From Rhizobiales bacterium UBA1912 (lineage in GTDB: Bacteria > Pseudomonadota > Alphaproteobacteria > Rhizobiales > Devosiaceae): a stretch of DNA of 64,000 nucleotides. A model generated the notes under the pieces. It was not told the DNA's origin. It made no database searches and saw only the letters and a program-made list of their open reading frames with translations. Within the stretch, counting starts at the first letter, position 1; every line of letters starts with the position of its first letter. The stretch covers positions 108,822 through 172,821 of the forward strand of contig DDGC01000004.1 of the NCBI GenBank assembly GCA_002337455.1, read 5' to 3'. This document shows, piece after piece, positions 24,326 through 31,549 of the stretch. A program made the position numbers and the translations under genes.

Positions 24326-25636
24326 ATGCAGACCAGCGCGACCATTGCCGCCCTTTCCACCGGCAGCTTGCCGTCGGGCGTCGCCGTCGTTCGGCTCTCC
24401 GGCCCCGAGGCCTTTGCCGCTGTTCGCGCCTTATGTGGTGGTCTGCCGGTTCCCCGCACGCTGGCGCTCAAGACGCTGCGCCATCCGACCTCCGGTATTG
24501 CGCTGGACCAGGGCCTCGTCGCAATCTTTCCAGCGCCAAATTCCTTCACGGGCGAAGATTGTGCCGAACTGCAGGTCCATGGCTCCCCAGCCGGCGTCAA
24601 AGCCATCCTTACTGCCTTGACTGGTGCGTGCGGGCTTGAGCTGGCCGCTGCTGGCGACTTCACCCGCAGGGCATTCGAGAATGGCAAGCTCGACCTTACA
24701 GCCGTCGAAGGTCTGGGCGATCTCCTGGCGGCCGAAACCGAGTCCCAGCGGCGCCAGGCGCTGTCGCGTCTCGAAGGCGGCTTGTCCGACCAGATCATCA
24801 TATGGCGGGCGCTGCTGCTCGATGCCCGCGCCGAGATCGAAGCGCGCCTCGACTTTTCCGATGAAGACGACGTGCCGTTCGCACTCCCGGCCCATTTTAT
24901 CGAAGATTTACAGTCACTTGGGCGCGGACTGAAGGAAGCCTTGAGTACCTATGACAGGGGCCGCATCGTCCGCGAGGGCTTTCGCATCGTTTTGGCCGGC
25001 CCGCCAAACGCTGGAAAGTCTAGCCTCCTCAACCGTCTGGCCGGCTCGGACGTGGCGATTGTAACCGCCGAAGCGGGCACGACGCGCGACACCAAGGATG
25101 TTGCTATCGATCTGGGCGGCCAGTTGGTTACGATCACCGATACGGCAGGCCTGCGCGACACGGACAGTCTTGCCGAGGGAGAGGGCATCCGTCGCGCCCA
25201 AAGCGCAATACAAGCCGCTGATCTGGTGCTTTGGCTGATCCCCCCCGACGGGGAAACCTTGCCGAGCGTGGACCTGGATGTTCCTTTATGGCGACTGGGC
25301 ACCAAGTCGGACCTTGGTGGCACCGCGCTTGATGTTGATCTATCGCTTTCGGTTCTCACCGATGAAGGCATCACGGCCTTGCTAAAGCGGCTCGAAAGCC
25401 ATATTGAAGGCCGCCTCGGCCCGAGTGAAGCGAGCCTGGTCAGCCATCTTCGTGACAAAGAGGCTCTGGATCGGGCAATCTCGAGCATTGAAACGGCGTT
25501 GACGCATATCGATCAGCCCGAGCTGTGCGCTGAGGATCTGCGCCGGGCCGCCGATATTCTTGCGGGGCTGATTGGCCTTATGGACAATGAGGCCGTATTG
25601 GACCGACTGTTCGCAGGCTTTTGTATCGGGAAGTGA
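24326..25636 (+). CDS. mnmE: tRNA modification GTPase MnmE
   Basis: Works with MnmG to form 5-carboxymethylaminomethyluridine at the tRNA wobble position. The 436 residues hold the N-terminal folate-binding domain (SGVAVVRLSGPEAF, HGSPAGVKAIL), the G domain with G1 GPPNAGKSSLLNRLAG, G3 DTAGLRDT and G4-like TKSD, and the C-terminal FCIGK with the reactive cysteine. The stop codon TGA is itself the first three bases of a parS-like site (25634-25649). mnmG follows after 103 bases. Confidence 0.97.
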   Translation: MQTSATIAALSTGSLPSGVAVVRLSGPEAFAAVRALCGGLPVPRTLALKTLRHPTSGIALDQGLVAIFPAPNSFTGEDCAELQVHGSPAGVKAILTALTGACGLELAAAGDFTRRAFENGKLDLTAVEGLGDLLAAETESQRRQALSRLEGGLSDQIIIWRALLLDARAEIEARLDFSDEDDVPFALPAHFIEDLQSLGRGLKEALSTYDRGRIVREGFRIVLAGPPNAGKSSLLNRLAGSDVAIVTAEAGTTRDTKDVAIDLGGQLVTITDTAGLRDTDSLAEGEGIRRAQSAIQAADLVLWLIPPDGETLPSVDLDVPLWRLGTKSDLGGTALDVDLSLSVLTDEGITALLKRLESHIEGRLGPSEASLVSHLRDKEALDRAISSIETALTHIDQPELCAEDLRRAADILAGLIGLMDNEAVLDRLFAGFCIGK

Positions 25637-25649
25637 TTCACGTGAAACA
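25634..25649. other. parS-like site 1 (mnmE-mnmG gap)
   Basis: TGATTCACGTGAAACA, one mismatch to the ParB site TGTTTCACGTGAAACA. It overlaps the mnmE stop codon. Confidence 0.8.
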
Positions 25650-25669
25650 CGCGCACGTTTTTTGGGCAG

Positions 25670-25685
25670 CGATTCACGTGAAACA
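25670..25685. other. parS-like site 2 (mnmE-mnmG gap)
   Basis: CGATTCACGTGAAACA, two mismatches to the 16-base parS consensus, with the CACGTG core and right half intact. It lies 36 bases from site 1. Confidence 0.72.
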
Positions 25686-25706
25686 TTGCAGCGGCGGGAC
25701 CCCAAT

Positions 25707-25722
25707 GGATTCACGTGAAACA
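25707..25722. other. parS-like site 3 (mnmE-mnmG gap)
   Basis: GGATTCACGTGAAACA, two mismatches to consensus. It lies 37 bases from site 2, so the three copies are almost evenly spaced, all in the same orientation with the same T-to-A change in the left half. Confidence 0.72.
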
Positions 25723-25739
25723 CCATCGAGACTGAGATC

Positions 25740-27605
25740 ATGAGTGAGTATGGCGTCATTATTGTCGGTGGAGGACACGCGGGAGCGGAAGCTGCAGCCG
25801 CCTCGGCGCGTCTTGGCGTCGCGACGGCTCTCGTCACGCACCGATTCGCAACGATCGGCGAAATGAGCTGCAATCCGGCCATCGGCGGGCTGGGCAAGGG
25901 CCATTTGGTCCGGGAAATCGACGCGCTCGATGGCGTCATGGGACGGATCGCCGACAAGGGCGGTATACAGTTTCGCGTCCTCAACCGCCGCAAAGGTCCC
26001 GCGGTGCGTGGGCCGAGGGCCCAGCAGGACCGAAAGCTCTATCGCGAGGCGATGCAGGCCGAACTTTCCGCCACCCCTAATCTCGATATTATCGAAGGCG
26101 AAGTCGACGATCTGCTGGTGACGGACGGTTCGGTCAGCGGCGTCGTGCTGCTCGACGGCCGCCAGATATCGACAAAAGCGGTGGTTCTGACCACAGGCAC
26201 GTTCCTGCGCGGGCTTATCCATCGCGGGGAGGAGACTATTCCGGCTGGCCGAGCGGGCGAAAAGCCGGTGCTGGGCCTCTCCGTGCGTCTTGAAGCGCTT
26301 GGGCTCAAGCTGGGACGGCTCAAGACAGGAACGCCGCCGCGGCTTGATGCCAATACCATCGATTTTTCAGTGCTTGCTGAGCAGCAGGGCGATGACGTGC
26401 CGGAGCCGTTTTCTGCTCTGACCGATGCGATAGCGACGCGCCAGATCTCGTGCTTTGAGACGCGCACGACCTCTGATGCGCATCGCATCATTGCAGAAAA
26501 CCTTTCAAAATCAGCGATGTATTCCGGTCGCATCCAGTCGCGCGGCCCGCGCTATTGCCCTTCGATCGAAGACAAGATCGTGCGGTTTGCCGATAAGGAT
26601 AGCCATCTCGTTTTCCTGGAACCCGAAGGGCTCGATGACCCGACCGTCTACCCGAACGGTCTCTCGACGTCGCTCCCCGCCGACGTGCAGCTGCAGTTCC
26701 TGCAGGCCATGCCTGGCCTTGAAAATGTGGTCATCAAGCGTCCTGGCTATGCCATCGAATATGATCACGTCGATCCGCGCGAGCTGTCGCCGAACCTTAT
26801 GCTGCGGGCTCTGCCGGGGCTCTATCTTGCCGGGCAGATCAACGGCACCACCGGATACGAAGAAGCGGCGGCCCAGGGCCTGCTGGCCGGCGCCAACGCG
26901 GCACTTGCAGCCTCGGGCCGCGCGCCGCTGATCCTGTCGCGCACCAACTCCTATCTTGGGGTGATGATCGACGATCTGATTTCGCGCGGCGTCACCGAGC
27001 CCTATCGCATGTTTACTTCGCGCGCCGAGTTCCGACTGCAGCTTCGCGTCGACAACGCCTACCAGCGCCTGACCCAGTTAGGAATCGACATCGGCCTCGT
27101 CGGTGAGCAACGCCAGCAGCATTTTGAAACCCGTGCGGCACAGTTGGACGGGGCAAAGTCTCTCCTGCATTCCCTATGGGTAACGCCGACCGAAGCGCGC
27201 AGGGCCGGCGTCAACGTCAATGCGGACGGTGTGCGCCGTACAGCCTTTGAGCTCATGAGCTATCCAACCACCACCCGGCAGGATCTCGAGGCCGTTTGGC
27301 CCGAACTTTCCGCTATGGAAACAACAACTTACGATCAAGTCGCCATAGACGCCCAGTATGCAGTGTACCTTGAGCGCCAGCAAGCCGACGTCGAGGCCGT
27401 CAAGCGTGATGAGGCGCGGGCTATCCCCGATTGGCTCGACTATAGCCGGCTTCCCGGGCTGTCTAACGAGATGAAACAGAAACTTGTTGCGGCTCGACCG
27501 CAGACCATCGCCCAGGCGCAGCGTATCGAAGGTGTAACGCCGGCAGCGCTGACTTTGGTTCTGGCAGTCATCCGTCGCGGTCGTATCGACCGGAAGGCGT
27601 CATGA
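25740..27605 (+). CDS. mnmG: tRNA uridine-5-carboxymethylaminomethyl(34) synthesis enzyme MnmG
   Basis: FAD- and NADH-dependent partner of MnmE in tRNA wobble uridine modification. The 621 residues start MSEYGVIIVGGGHAGAEAAAASARLG (Rossmann FAD site) and include MSCNPAIGGLGKGHLVREIDALDG (signature) and GRIQSRGPRYCPSIEDKIVRF (GidA signature with conserved cysteine). NGTTGYEEAAAQGL comes in the C-terminal half. The stop overlaps the rsmG start (27602-27605). Confidence 0.97.
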   Translation: MSEYGVIIVGGGHAGAEAAAASARLGVATALVTHRFATIGEMSCNPAIGGLGKGHLVREIDALDGVMGRIADKGGIQFRVLNRRKGPAVRGPRAQQDRKLYREAMQAELSATPNLDIIEGEVDDLLVTDGSVSGVVLLDGRQISTKAVVLTTGTFLRGLIHRGEETIPAGRAGEKPVLGLSVRLEALGLKLGRLKTGTPPRLDANTIDFSVLAEQQGDDVPEPFSALTDAIATRQISCFETRTTSDAHRIIAENLSKSAMYSGRIQSRGPRYCPSIEDKIVRFADKDSHLVFLEPEGLDDPTVYPNGLSTSLPADVQLQFLQAMPGLENVVIKRPGYAIEYDHVDPRELSPNLMLRALPGLYLAGQINGTTGYEEAAAQGLLAGANAALAASGRAPLILSRTNSYLGVMIDDLISRGVTEPYRMFTSRAEFRLQLRVDNAYQRLTQLGIDIGLVGEQRQQHFETRAAQLDGAKSLLHSLWVTPTEARRAGVNVNADGVRRTAFELMSYPTTTRQDLEAVWPELSAMETTTYDQVAIDAQYAVYLERQQADVEAVKRDEARAIPDWLDYSRLPGLSNEMKQKLVAARPQTIAQAQRIEGVTPAALTLVLAVIRRGRIDRKAS

Positions 27606-28261
27606 CGATCGATTCGCGGCGCCTGGCCGACCTTGAACCGTATATTGCGCCAATGTTCGGCAATGTTGAGGTCATTTCCACTCAACTCCATAGATTTTCG
27701 GACCATCTTTTGCGTTGGCAGAAGGTTCAGAACTTGGTTTCACGTGAAACACCGGGGAATCTCTGGACCCGGCATATTCTTGATTCGCTTCAGATTTTAC
27801 CGCTGATCAGCCCGGTTTCCGGGCCTTTGCGCATCCTCGATATCGGCAGCGGCGGCGGCTTTCCGGCGATTCCGCTGGCCATTGCTCTGCAGGGCCAGGA
27901 CTTTTCCATGCACCTGATCGAGTCCAACACACGAAAATGTGCGTTTTTGCGCGCGACAGCGCGCGAATTCGATCTCCCGATCGCCGTCCATACGGCCAGA
28001 ATCGAGGCGGTTTCGCCGGAAACGATAGGTGCTGTCGATCTTTTTACCTCAAGGGCGCTCGCGCCATTGCCGTTGCTGCTGAGCTATATCCACCGATTTT
28101 GGAGCCCGGAAAGCCGCGCGATTTTGCATAAAGGGCGCGAAAATGGGGAAGAACTTAAATCTGCGGATTCAGATTGGGTTTACGATGTGTTAAAGCATCA
28201 AAGTGCGACGGACAAAGACGGCGTTCTGCTCGAAATTTCCCATCTACGACCTCGCACCTAA
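27602..28261 (+). CDS. rsmG: 16S rRNA (guanine(527)-N(7))-methyltransferase RsmG
   Basis: Methylates G527 of 16S rRNA using S-adenosylmethionine; loss gives low-level streptomycin resistance in several bacteria. The 219 residues have SAM motif I LDIGSGGGFPAIPLAIAL (about 79-96), HLIESNTRKCAFLRA, and FTSRALAPLPLLLSY near the C-terminus. It is coupled to mnmG by an ATGA overlap. A near-perfect parS site lies inside the coding region (27736-27751). Confidence 0.95.
   Translation: MTIDSRRLADLEPYIAPMFGNVEVISTQLHRFSDHLLRWQKVQNLVSRETPGNLWTRHILDSLQILPLISPVSGPLRILDIGSGGGFPAIPLAIALQGQDFSMHLIESNTRKCAFLRATAREFDLPIAVHTARIEAVSPETIGAVDLFTSRALAPLPLLLSYIHRFWSPESRAILHKGRENGEELKSADSDWVYDVLKHQSATDKDGVLLEISHLRPRT
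27736..27751. other. parS site 4 (inside rsmG)
   Basis: GGTTTCACGTGAAACA: the 14-base palindrome GTTTCACGTGAAAC is complete and only the first outer base differs from consensus. This is the best parS match in the window. It is read through as coding sequence for rsmG. Confidence 0.88.
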
Positions 28262-28298
28262 CCTAAGTATTTGAAACCGTGGCGGTTTCGGAGGTCAG

Positions 28299-29099
28299 AT
28301 GCATCCGCGTATCATAACACTCGCCAATCAGAAGGGCGGCGTCGGCAAAACAACGACGGCCATTAACCTTGCAACCGCTCTCGCAGCCATTGGCGAGCGG
28401 GTTCTGATTGTCGATCTCGATCCCCAGGGCAATGCCTCCACTGGGCTTGGGCTCGGACGCCAGCAGCGTGAGCGCTCGTCCTACGACCTGTTGCTCAATG
28501 AATCGACGGTCAAGGATGCTGCGGTTCGCACCAACGTGCCCAATGTTTCCATTGTGCCTTCGACCATGGATCTTCTGGGCGTCGAGTTGATGATTGCCGC
28601 CGAGCGCGATCGAGCGTTTCGCCTGAAGTCGGCACTTGACAACGTTGCCGAGGTGACCATCGACGGCAAGCCGATCACTTATGTGCTGATCGATTGTCCC
28701 CCCTCGCTCAACCTTCTCACCATCAACGCCCTGACTGCCGCCGATGCCGTTCTGGTGCCGCTGCAATGCGAGTTTTTTGCGCTGGAAGGCTTGAGCCAAC
28801 TGCTTCAGACCATTGAGCAAATTCGATCGACGCTTAATCCACGCCTGTCGATTCAGGGCGTTGTTATGACGATGTTCGACAAGCGGAACAATCTGTCCGA
28901 ACAGGTGCTCAGCGACGTGCGCGAGCATATGGGAACGCTGGTCTACGAGACGGTCATTCCACGTAACGTCCGGCTTTCTGAGGCGCCCAGCTATGGCAAA
29001 CCGGCGCTGCTTTACGATCTTAAATGCGCCGGAAGTCAGGCCTATCTTCGATTGGCCACCGAAGTGATCAAGCGCGAACGCCAGTTGCGGGCGGCCTGA
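28299..29099 (+). CDS. parA: Chromosome partitioning ATPase ParA
   Basis: Deviant-Walker ATPase that moves ParB-parS complexes to the poles. The 266 residues open MHPRIITLANQKGGVGKTTT with the KGGVGKTT motif (signature Lys of the MinD/ParA family at about 15). VDLDPQGNAS and DCPPSLNLLTINAL (Walker B region) follow. No N-terminal HTH is present, so it is the chromosomal (type Ib-like) form. parB starts right after, and the genes sit 7-9 kb from the predicted origin. Confidence 0.97.
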   Translation: MHPRIITLANQKGGVGKTTTAINLATALAAIGERVLIVDLDPQGNASTGLGLGRQQRERSSYDLLLNESTVKDAAVRTNVPNVSIVPSTMDLLGVELMIAAERDRAFRLKSALDNVAEVTIDGKPITYVLIDCPPSLNLLTINALTAADAVLVPLQCEFFALEGLSQLLQTIEQIRSTLNPRLSIQGVVMTMFDKRNNLSEQVLSDVREHMGTLVYETVIPRNVRLSEAPSYGKPALLYDLKCAGSQAYLRLATEVIKRERQLRAA

Positions 29100-29110
29100 T
29101 GGAGAACACA

Positions 29111-29992
29111 ATGAACGATAAACCCACTCGTCTCGGCCGCGGCCTCGCCGCCCTGATTGGAGACATGCAGCCGCTCGAAACCGCTCCGCGCCAGGCGGAA
29201 ACGTCGGGGACGCGCCGATTGCCTGTCGAGTTCATCATCGCAAGCCGCGCCAACCCCCGCAAAGACTTCGATCCAGAGCTGCTCGAAGACCTGACCAATT
29301 CGATTCGCGAAAAGGGCGTCATGCAGCCGCTGCTGGTGCGTCCAAGCGACCAGGGCCCCGATGTCTTTGAAATCATTGCCGGCGAGCGCCGCTGGCGAGC
29401 TGCGCAACGTGCTGGATTGCATGAGGTTCCCGTCATCATCCGTGAGGTCGATGACAAGGAAGCGCTTGAGCTGGCGATCATCGAAAACGTGCAGCGTGCC
29501 GATCTCAACCCGCTCGAAGAGGCGCAGGGCTATGGCCAGCTGATCGAACAGTTCGACTATACCCAGAACGACCTGGCTCACGTCATCGGCAAGTCGCGCT
29601 CGCATGTCGCCAACACGCTGCGGCTGCTCAGATTGCCCGATGAAGTTCAGGGCATGCTGGAACGTGGTGAATTGACAGCGGGGCACGCCCGCACGCTTAT
29701 CACCTCCGAAGATCCCCTGGCATTGGCCCGCCGCATTGTCGATTCGGGACTTTCGGTGCGCGAGGCCGAAGCGTTGCATCAAAAGGGTGCTGAAGCGCGT
29801 CGGCCGCAGCCTGCTGGTGAAAAGCGTGGACCATCAAAGGATGCGGATACGCTGGCGCTTGAAAAGCAACTGTCCGACGCCCTGGGCCTCTCGGTTACGC
29901 TCGAGCACAAGGATCGTGGCGGAAAGCTGGAAATCCGCTACAAGACGCTCGAACAACTCGATGGCATTTGCTCTCGGCTCCTGCCGCATTAG
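29111..29992 (+). CDS. parB: Chromosome partitioning protein ParB
   Basis: CTP-dependent sliding clamp that loads at parS. The 293 residues have an N-terminal ParA-contact tail (LGRGLAALIGDM), the CTP-binding boxes (IIAGERRWRAAQRAGL and ENVQRADLNPLEEAQGY), and the parS-reading HTH (NDLAHVIGKSRSHVANTLRLL). A C-terminal dimer domain follows. I place the start at ATG 29111, six bases after GGAG. An upstream ATG at 29099 overlapping the parA stop would add four residues. Confidence 0.96.
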   Translation: MNDKPTRLGRGLAALIGDMQPLETAPRQAETSGTRRLPVEFIIASRANPRKDFDPELLEDLTNSIREKGVMQPLLVRPSDQGPDVFEIIAGERRWRAAQRAGLHEVPVIIREVDDKEALELAIIENVQRADLNPLEEAQGYGQLIEQFDYTQNDLAHVIGKSRSHVANTLRLLRLPDEVQGMLERGELTAGHARTLITSEDPLALARRIVDSGLSVREAEALHQKGAEARRPQPAGEKRGPSKDADTLALEKQLSDALGLSVTLEHKDRGGKLEIRYKTLEQLDGICSRLLPH

Positions 29993-29996
29993 GCGG

Positions 29997-30012
29997 CGTT
30001 GCACGTGAAACA
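29997..30012. other. parS-like site 5 (after parB)
   Basis: CGTTGCACGTGAAACA, two mismatches to consensus, with the core and right half intact. It starts 5 bases after the parB stop, in the convergent gap before holA. Confidence 0.7.
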
Positions 30013-30035
30013 TCGTTGTAAGTGATTGATTGCAT

Positions 30036-31058
30036 TTAGCGTCTTGCGGCGGCCATGCAGATGGCCAGCAGGGCCTGCCGGCCGATGGCGGGCGCCAGTG
30101 GCCCCGATTTGCGGCTTTCGAGAATAGCGCTGGCCAGGCGGTTGCAGGCTGCCGCCAAGCCGTCATCGTTCCAAAGCCGAAGCTGCTGTTCGAAGCTGGC
30201 TTTGCGGGAAAAGTGAATGCGGGGTGTCGCGCGACCGATCACCTGATCGACGCCCGCGCCGGTGTCGATTTCTGCTCGCATGGCCCGCAGGCGGGAAAAA
30301 TGCTGCATTGAAACAATGAGCAGACGTTGGGCATCTGTGCCCGCGCTCGCGGCGCGCGTCATGGCCTCATCAAAGCGGCGGGCATGGCCCGTCGCAATGG
30401 CGTCAACGACGGCGTCGATGGCCAGGGCTGCATTATCGCCACACAGCCGCATCACGTCTTCACGGGATAATGACCCGCCTTCGCCAGCATAGAGAACGAG
30501 CTTTTGCAGCTCGCTTCGGGTAACTTGCCGGTCATTGCCGAGCATATCGCGCAGCATGGACACGAGATCCGCTTCCAGCGTTATCCTGGCCTGGGCGAAC
30601 GTTTCACGGATCAGGGTGTCGATGGTCTGGCCCGTATCAGCATAACAGGGCAGGGCGCGGGCGTCCTTACGGGCTTCTGCCTGCTTGCGCAGTGCATCGG
30701 CAGGCTTGAGATCACCGCCTTCCACAATGAAGATGGCTTCGGCGCCTTCGTCCAGAAGCTCGACCAGCGTTGGAGCGAGCTTGTTCGTCGCAGCCCGGAT
30801 GCGGATTGTCGTCTGGCCGCCGAACAGTGAGGGGCTTCGCGCCAGGATGCCCAGCCGTTGCGGGTCGGCATCGATCTCGCTCATGTGCAATTGCGAAAGG
30901 CTCTCGGGATCGGGCGGATCGCCTGCAAAATGCTTTACGAGACGCGCGGCATTCTCACTGACCAGTCCGGTGTCCGGGCCATAAACCAGCACCAATCCCG
31001 CGGTGAAGTCCGGTCGCGACAGAAACTTCTCTATGTCGCGGCCCTTGAGCGCAGTCAT
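30036..31058 (-). CDS. holA: DNA polymerase III delta subunit
   Basis: Clamp-loader wrench that opens the beta clamp. The 340 residues have the N-terminal GLVLVYGPDTGLVSENAARLV (P-loop-like but degenerate, as expected for delta, which does not hydrolyse ATP). SLFGGQTTIRIRAA and a C-terminal collar domain (RLLIVSMQHFSRLRAMRAEI) follow. The stop-start overlap with lptE upstream (31055-31058) and lptE-leuS overlap make leuS-lptE-holA one operon, a common alphaproteobacterial order. Confidence 0.92.
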   Translation of the reverse strand: MTALKGRDIEKFLSRPDFTAGLVLVYGPDTGLVSENAARLVKHFAGDPPDPESLSQLHMSEIDADPQRLGILARSPSLFGGQTTIRIRAATNKLAPTLVELLDEGAEAIFIVEGGDLKPADALRKQAEARKDARALPCYADTGQTIDTLIRETFAQARITLEADLVSMLRDMLGNDRQVTRSELQKLVLYAGEGGSLSREDVMRLCGDNAALAIDAVVDAIATGHARRFDEAMTRAASAGTDAQRLLIVSMQHFSRLRAMRAEIDTGAGVDQVIGRATPRIHFSRKASFEQQLRLWNDDGLAAACNRLASAILESRKSGPLAPAIGRQALLAICMAAARR

Positions 31059-31549
31059 TGTGCCTGAAGGTCGGCAAGCAGCGCCAGGCGAACGGTTTCC
31101 GCCGCGGCCTTCGCCGCCTGTTCCTCGGCGGCGGTACGGGCCGCGTCATCGGCAATGATCTGGCCGTTTGTTCGATAGCCCGCGGTCGCCGATCGCGTGC
31201 CGCTGGCCAGCTCGGCGCTATCCTGCTCAACGCGATAAGTTATTGTAACTGTTAGCTGATACTCGGAAACCGGCCCCGCTACATCGGAAAGTCCAATCCG
31301 CGTTGCACTGGATGAAACCTCGGCCGAAAATTGAGGCGCAGCGGCGTTCGGCGCACCGAGCCGAGCGGAAAGCGTGCGATAAACCAACTGCTCGAGACGC
31401 GTTTGCGGCTCCGCATAGCTGAGGGCGACGCTTTGGCCAGACACGGCAACGTCGCCATACACCGGCGTCAGCGTACAGCCGGCCAAAAGGCCGGTTGCCA
31501 CCAAAGCGACACCGAGACAAAAGGCGCGGAGAACCTTAGCAAACGACAT
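31055..31549 (-). CDS. lptE: LPS assembly lipoprotein LptE
   Basis: Outer-membrane lipoprotein that plugs LptD in lipopolysaccharide export. The 164 residues have a lipoprotein signal peptide ending LLAGC (lipobox, Cys24). CTLTPVYG is the classic LptE/RlpB start of the mature protein. The rest is a small mixed fold with YRVEQDSAELASGTRSATAGYRTN and a helical tail rich in alanine. It overlaps the end of leuS by 14 bases. Confidence 0.9.
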   Translation of the reverse strand: MSFAKVLRAFCLGVALVATGLLAGCTLTPVYGDVAVSGQSVALSYAEPQTRLEQLVYRTLSARLGAPNAAAPQFSAEVSSSATRIGLSDVAGPVSEYQLTVTITYRVEQDSAELASGTRSATAGYRTNGQIIADDAARTAAEEQAAKAAAETVRLALLADLQAQ

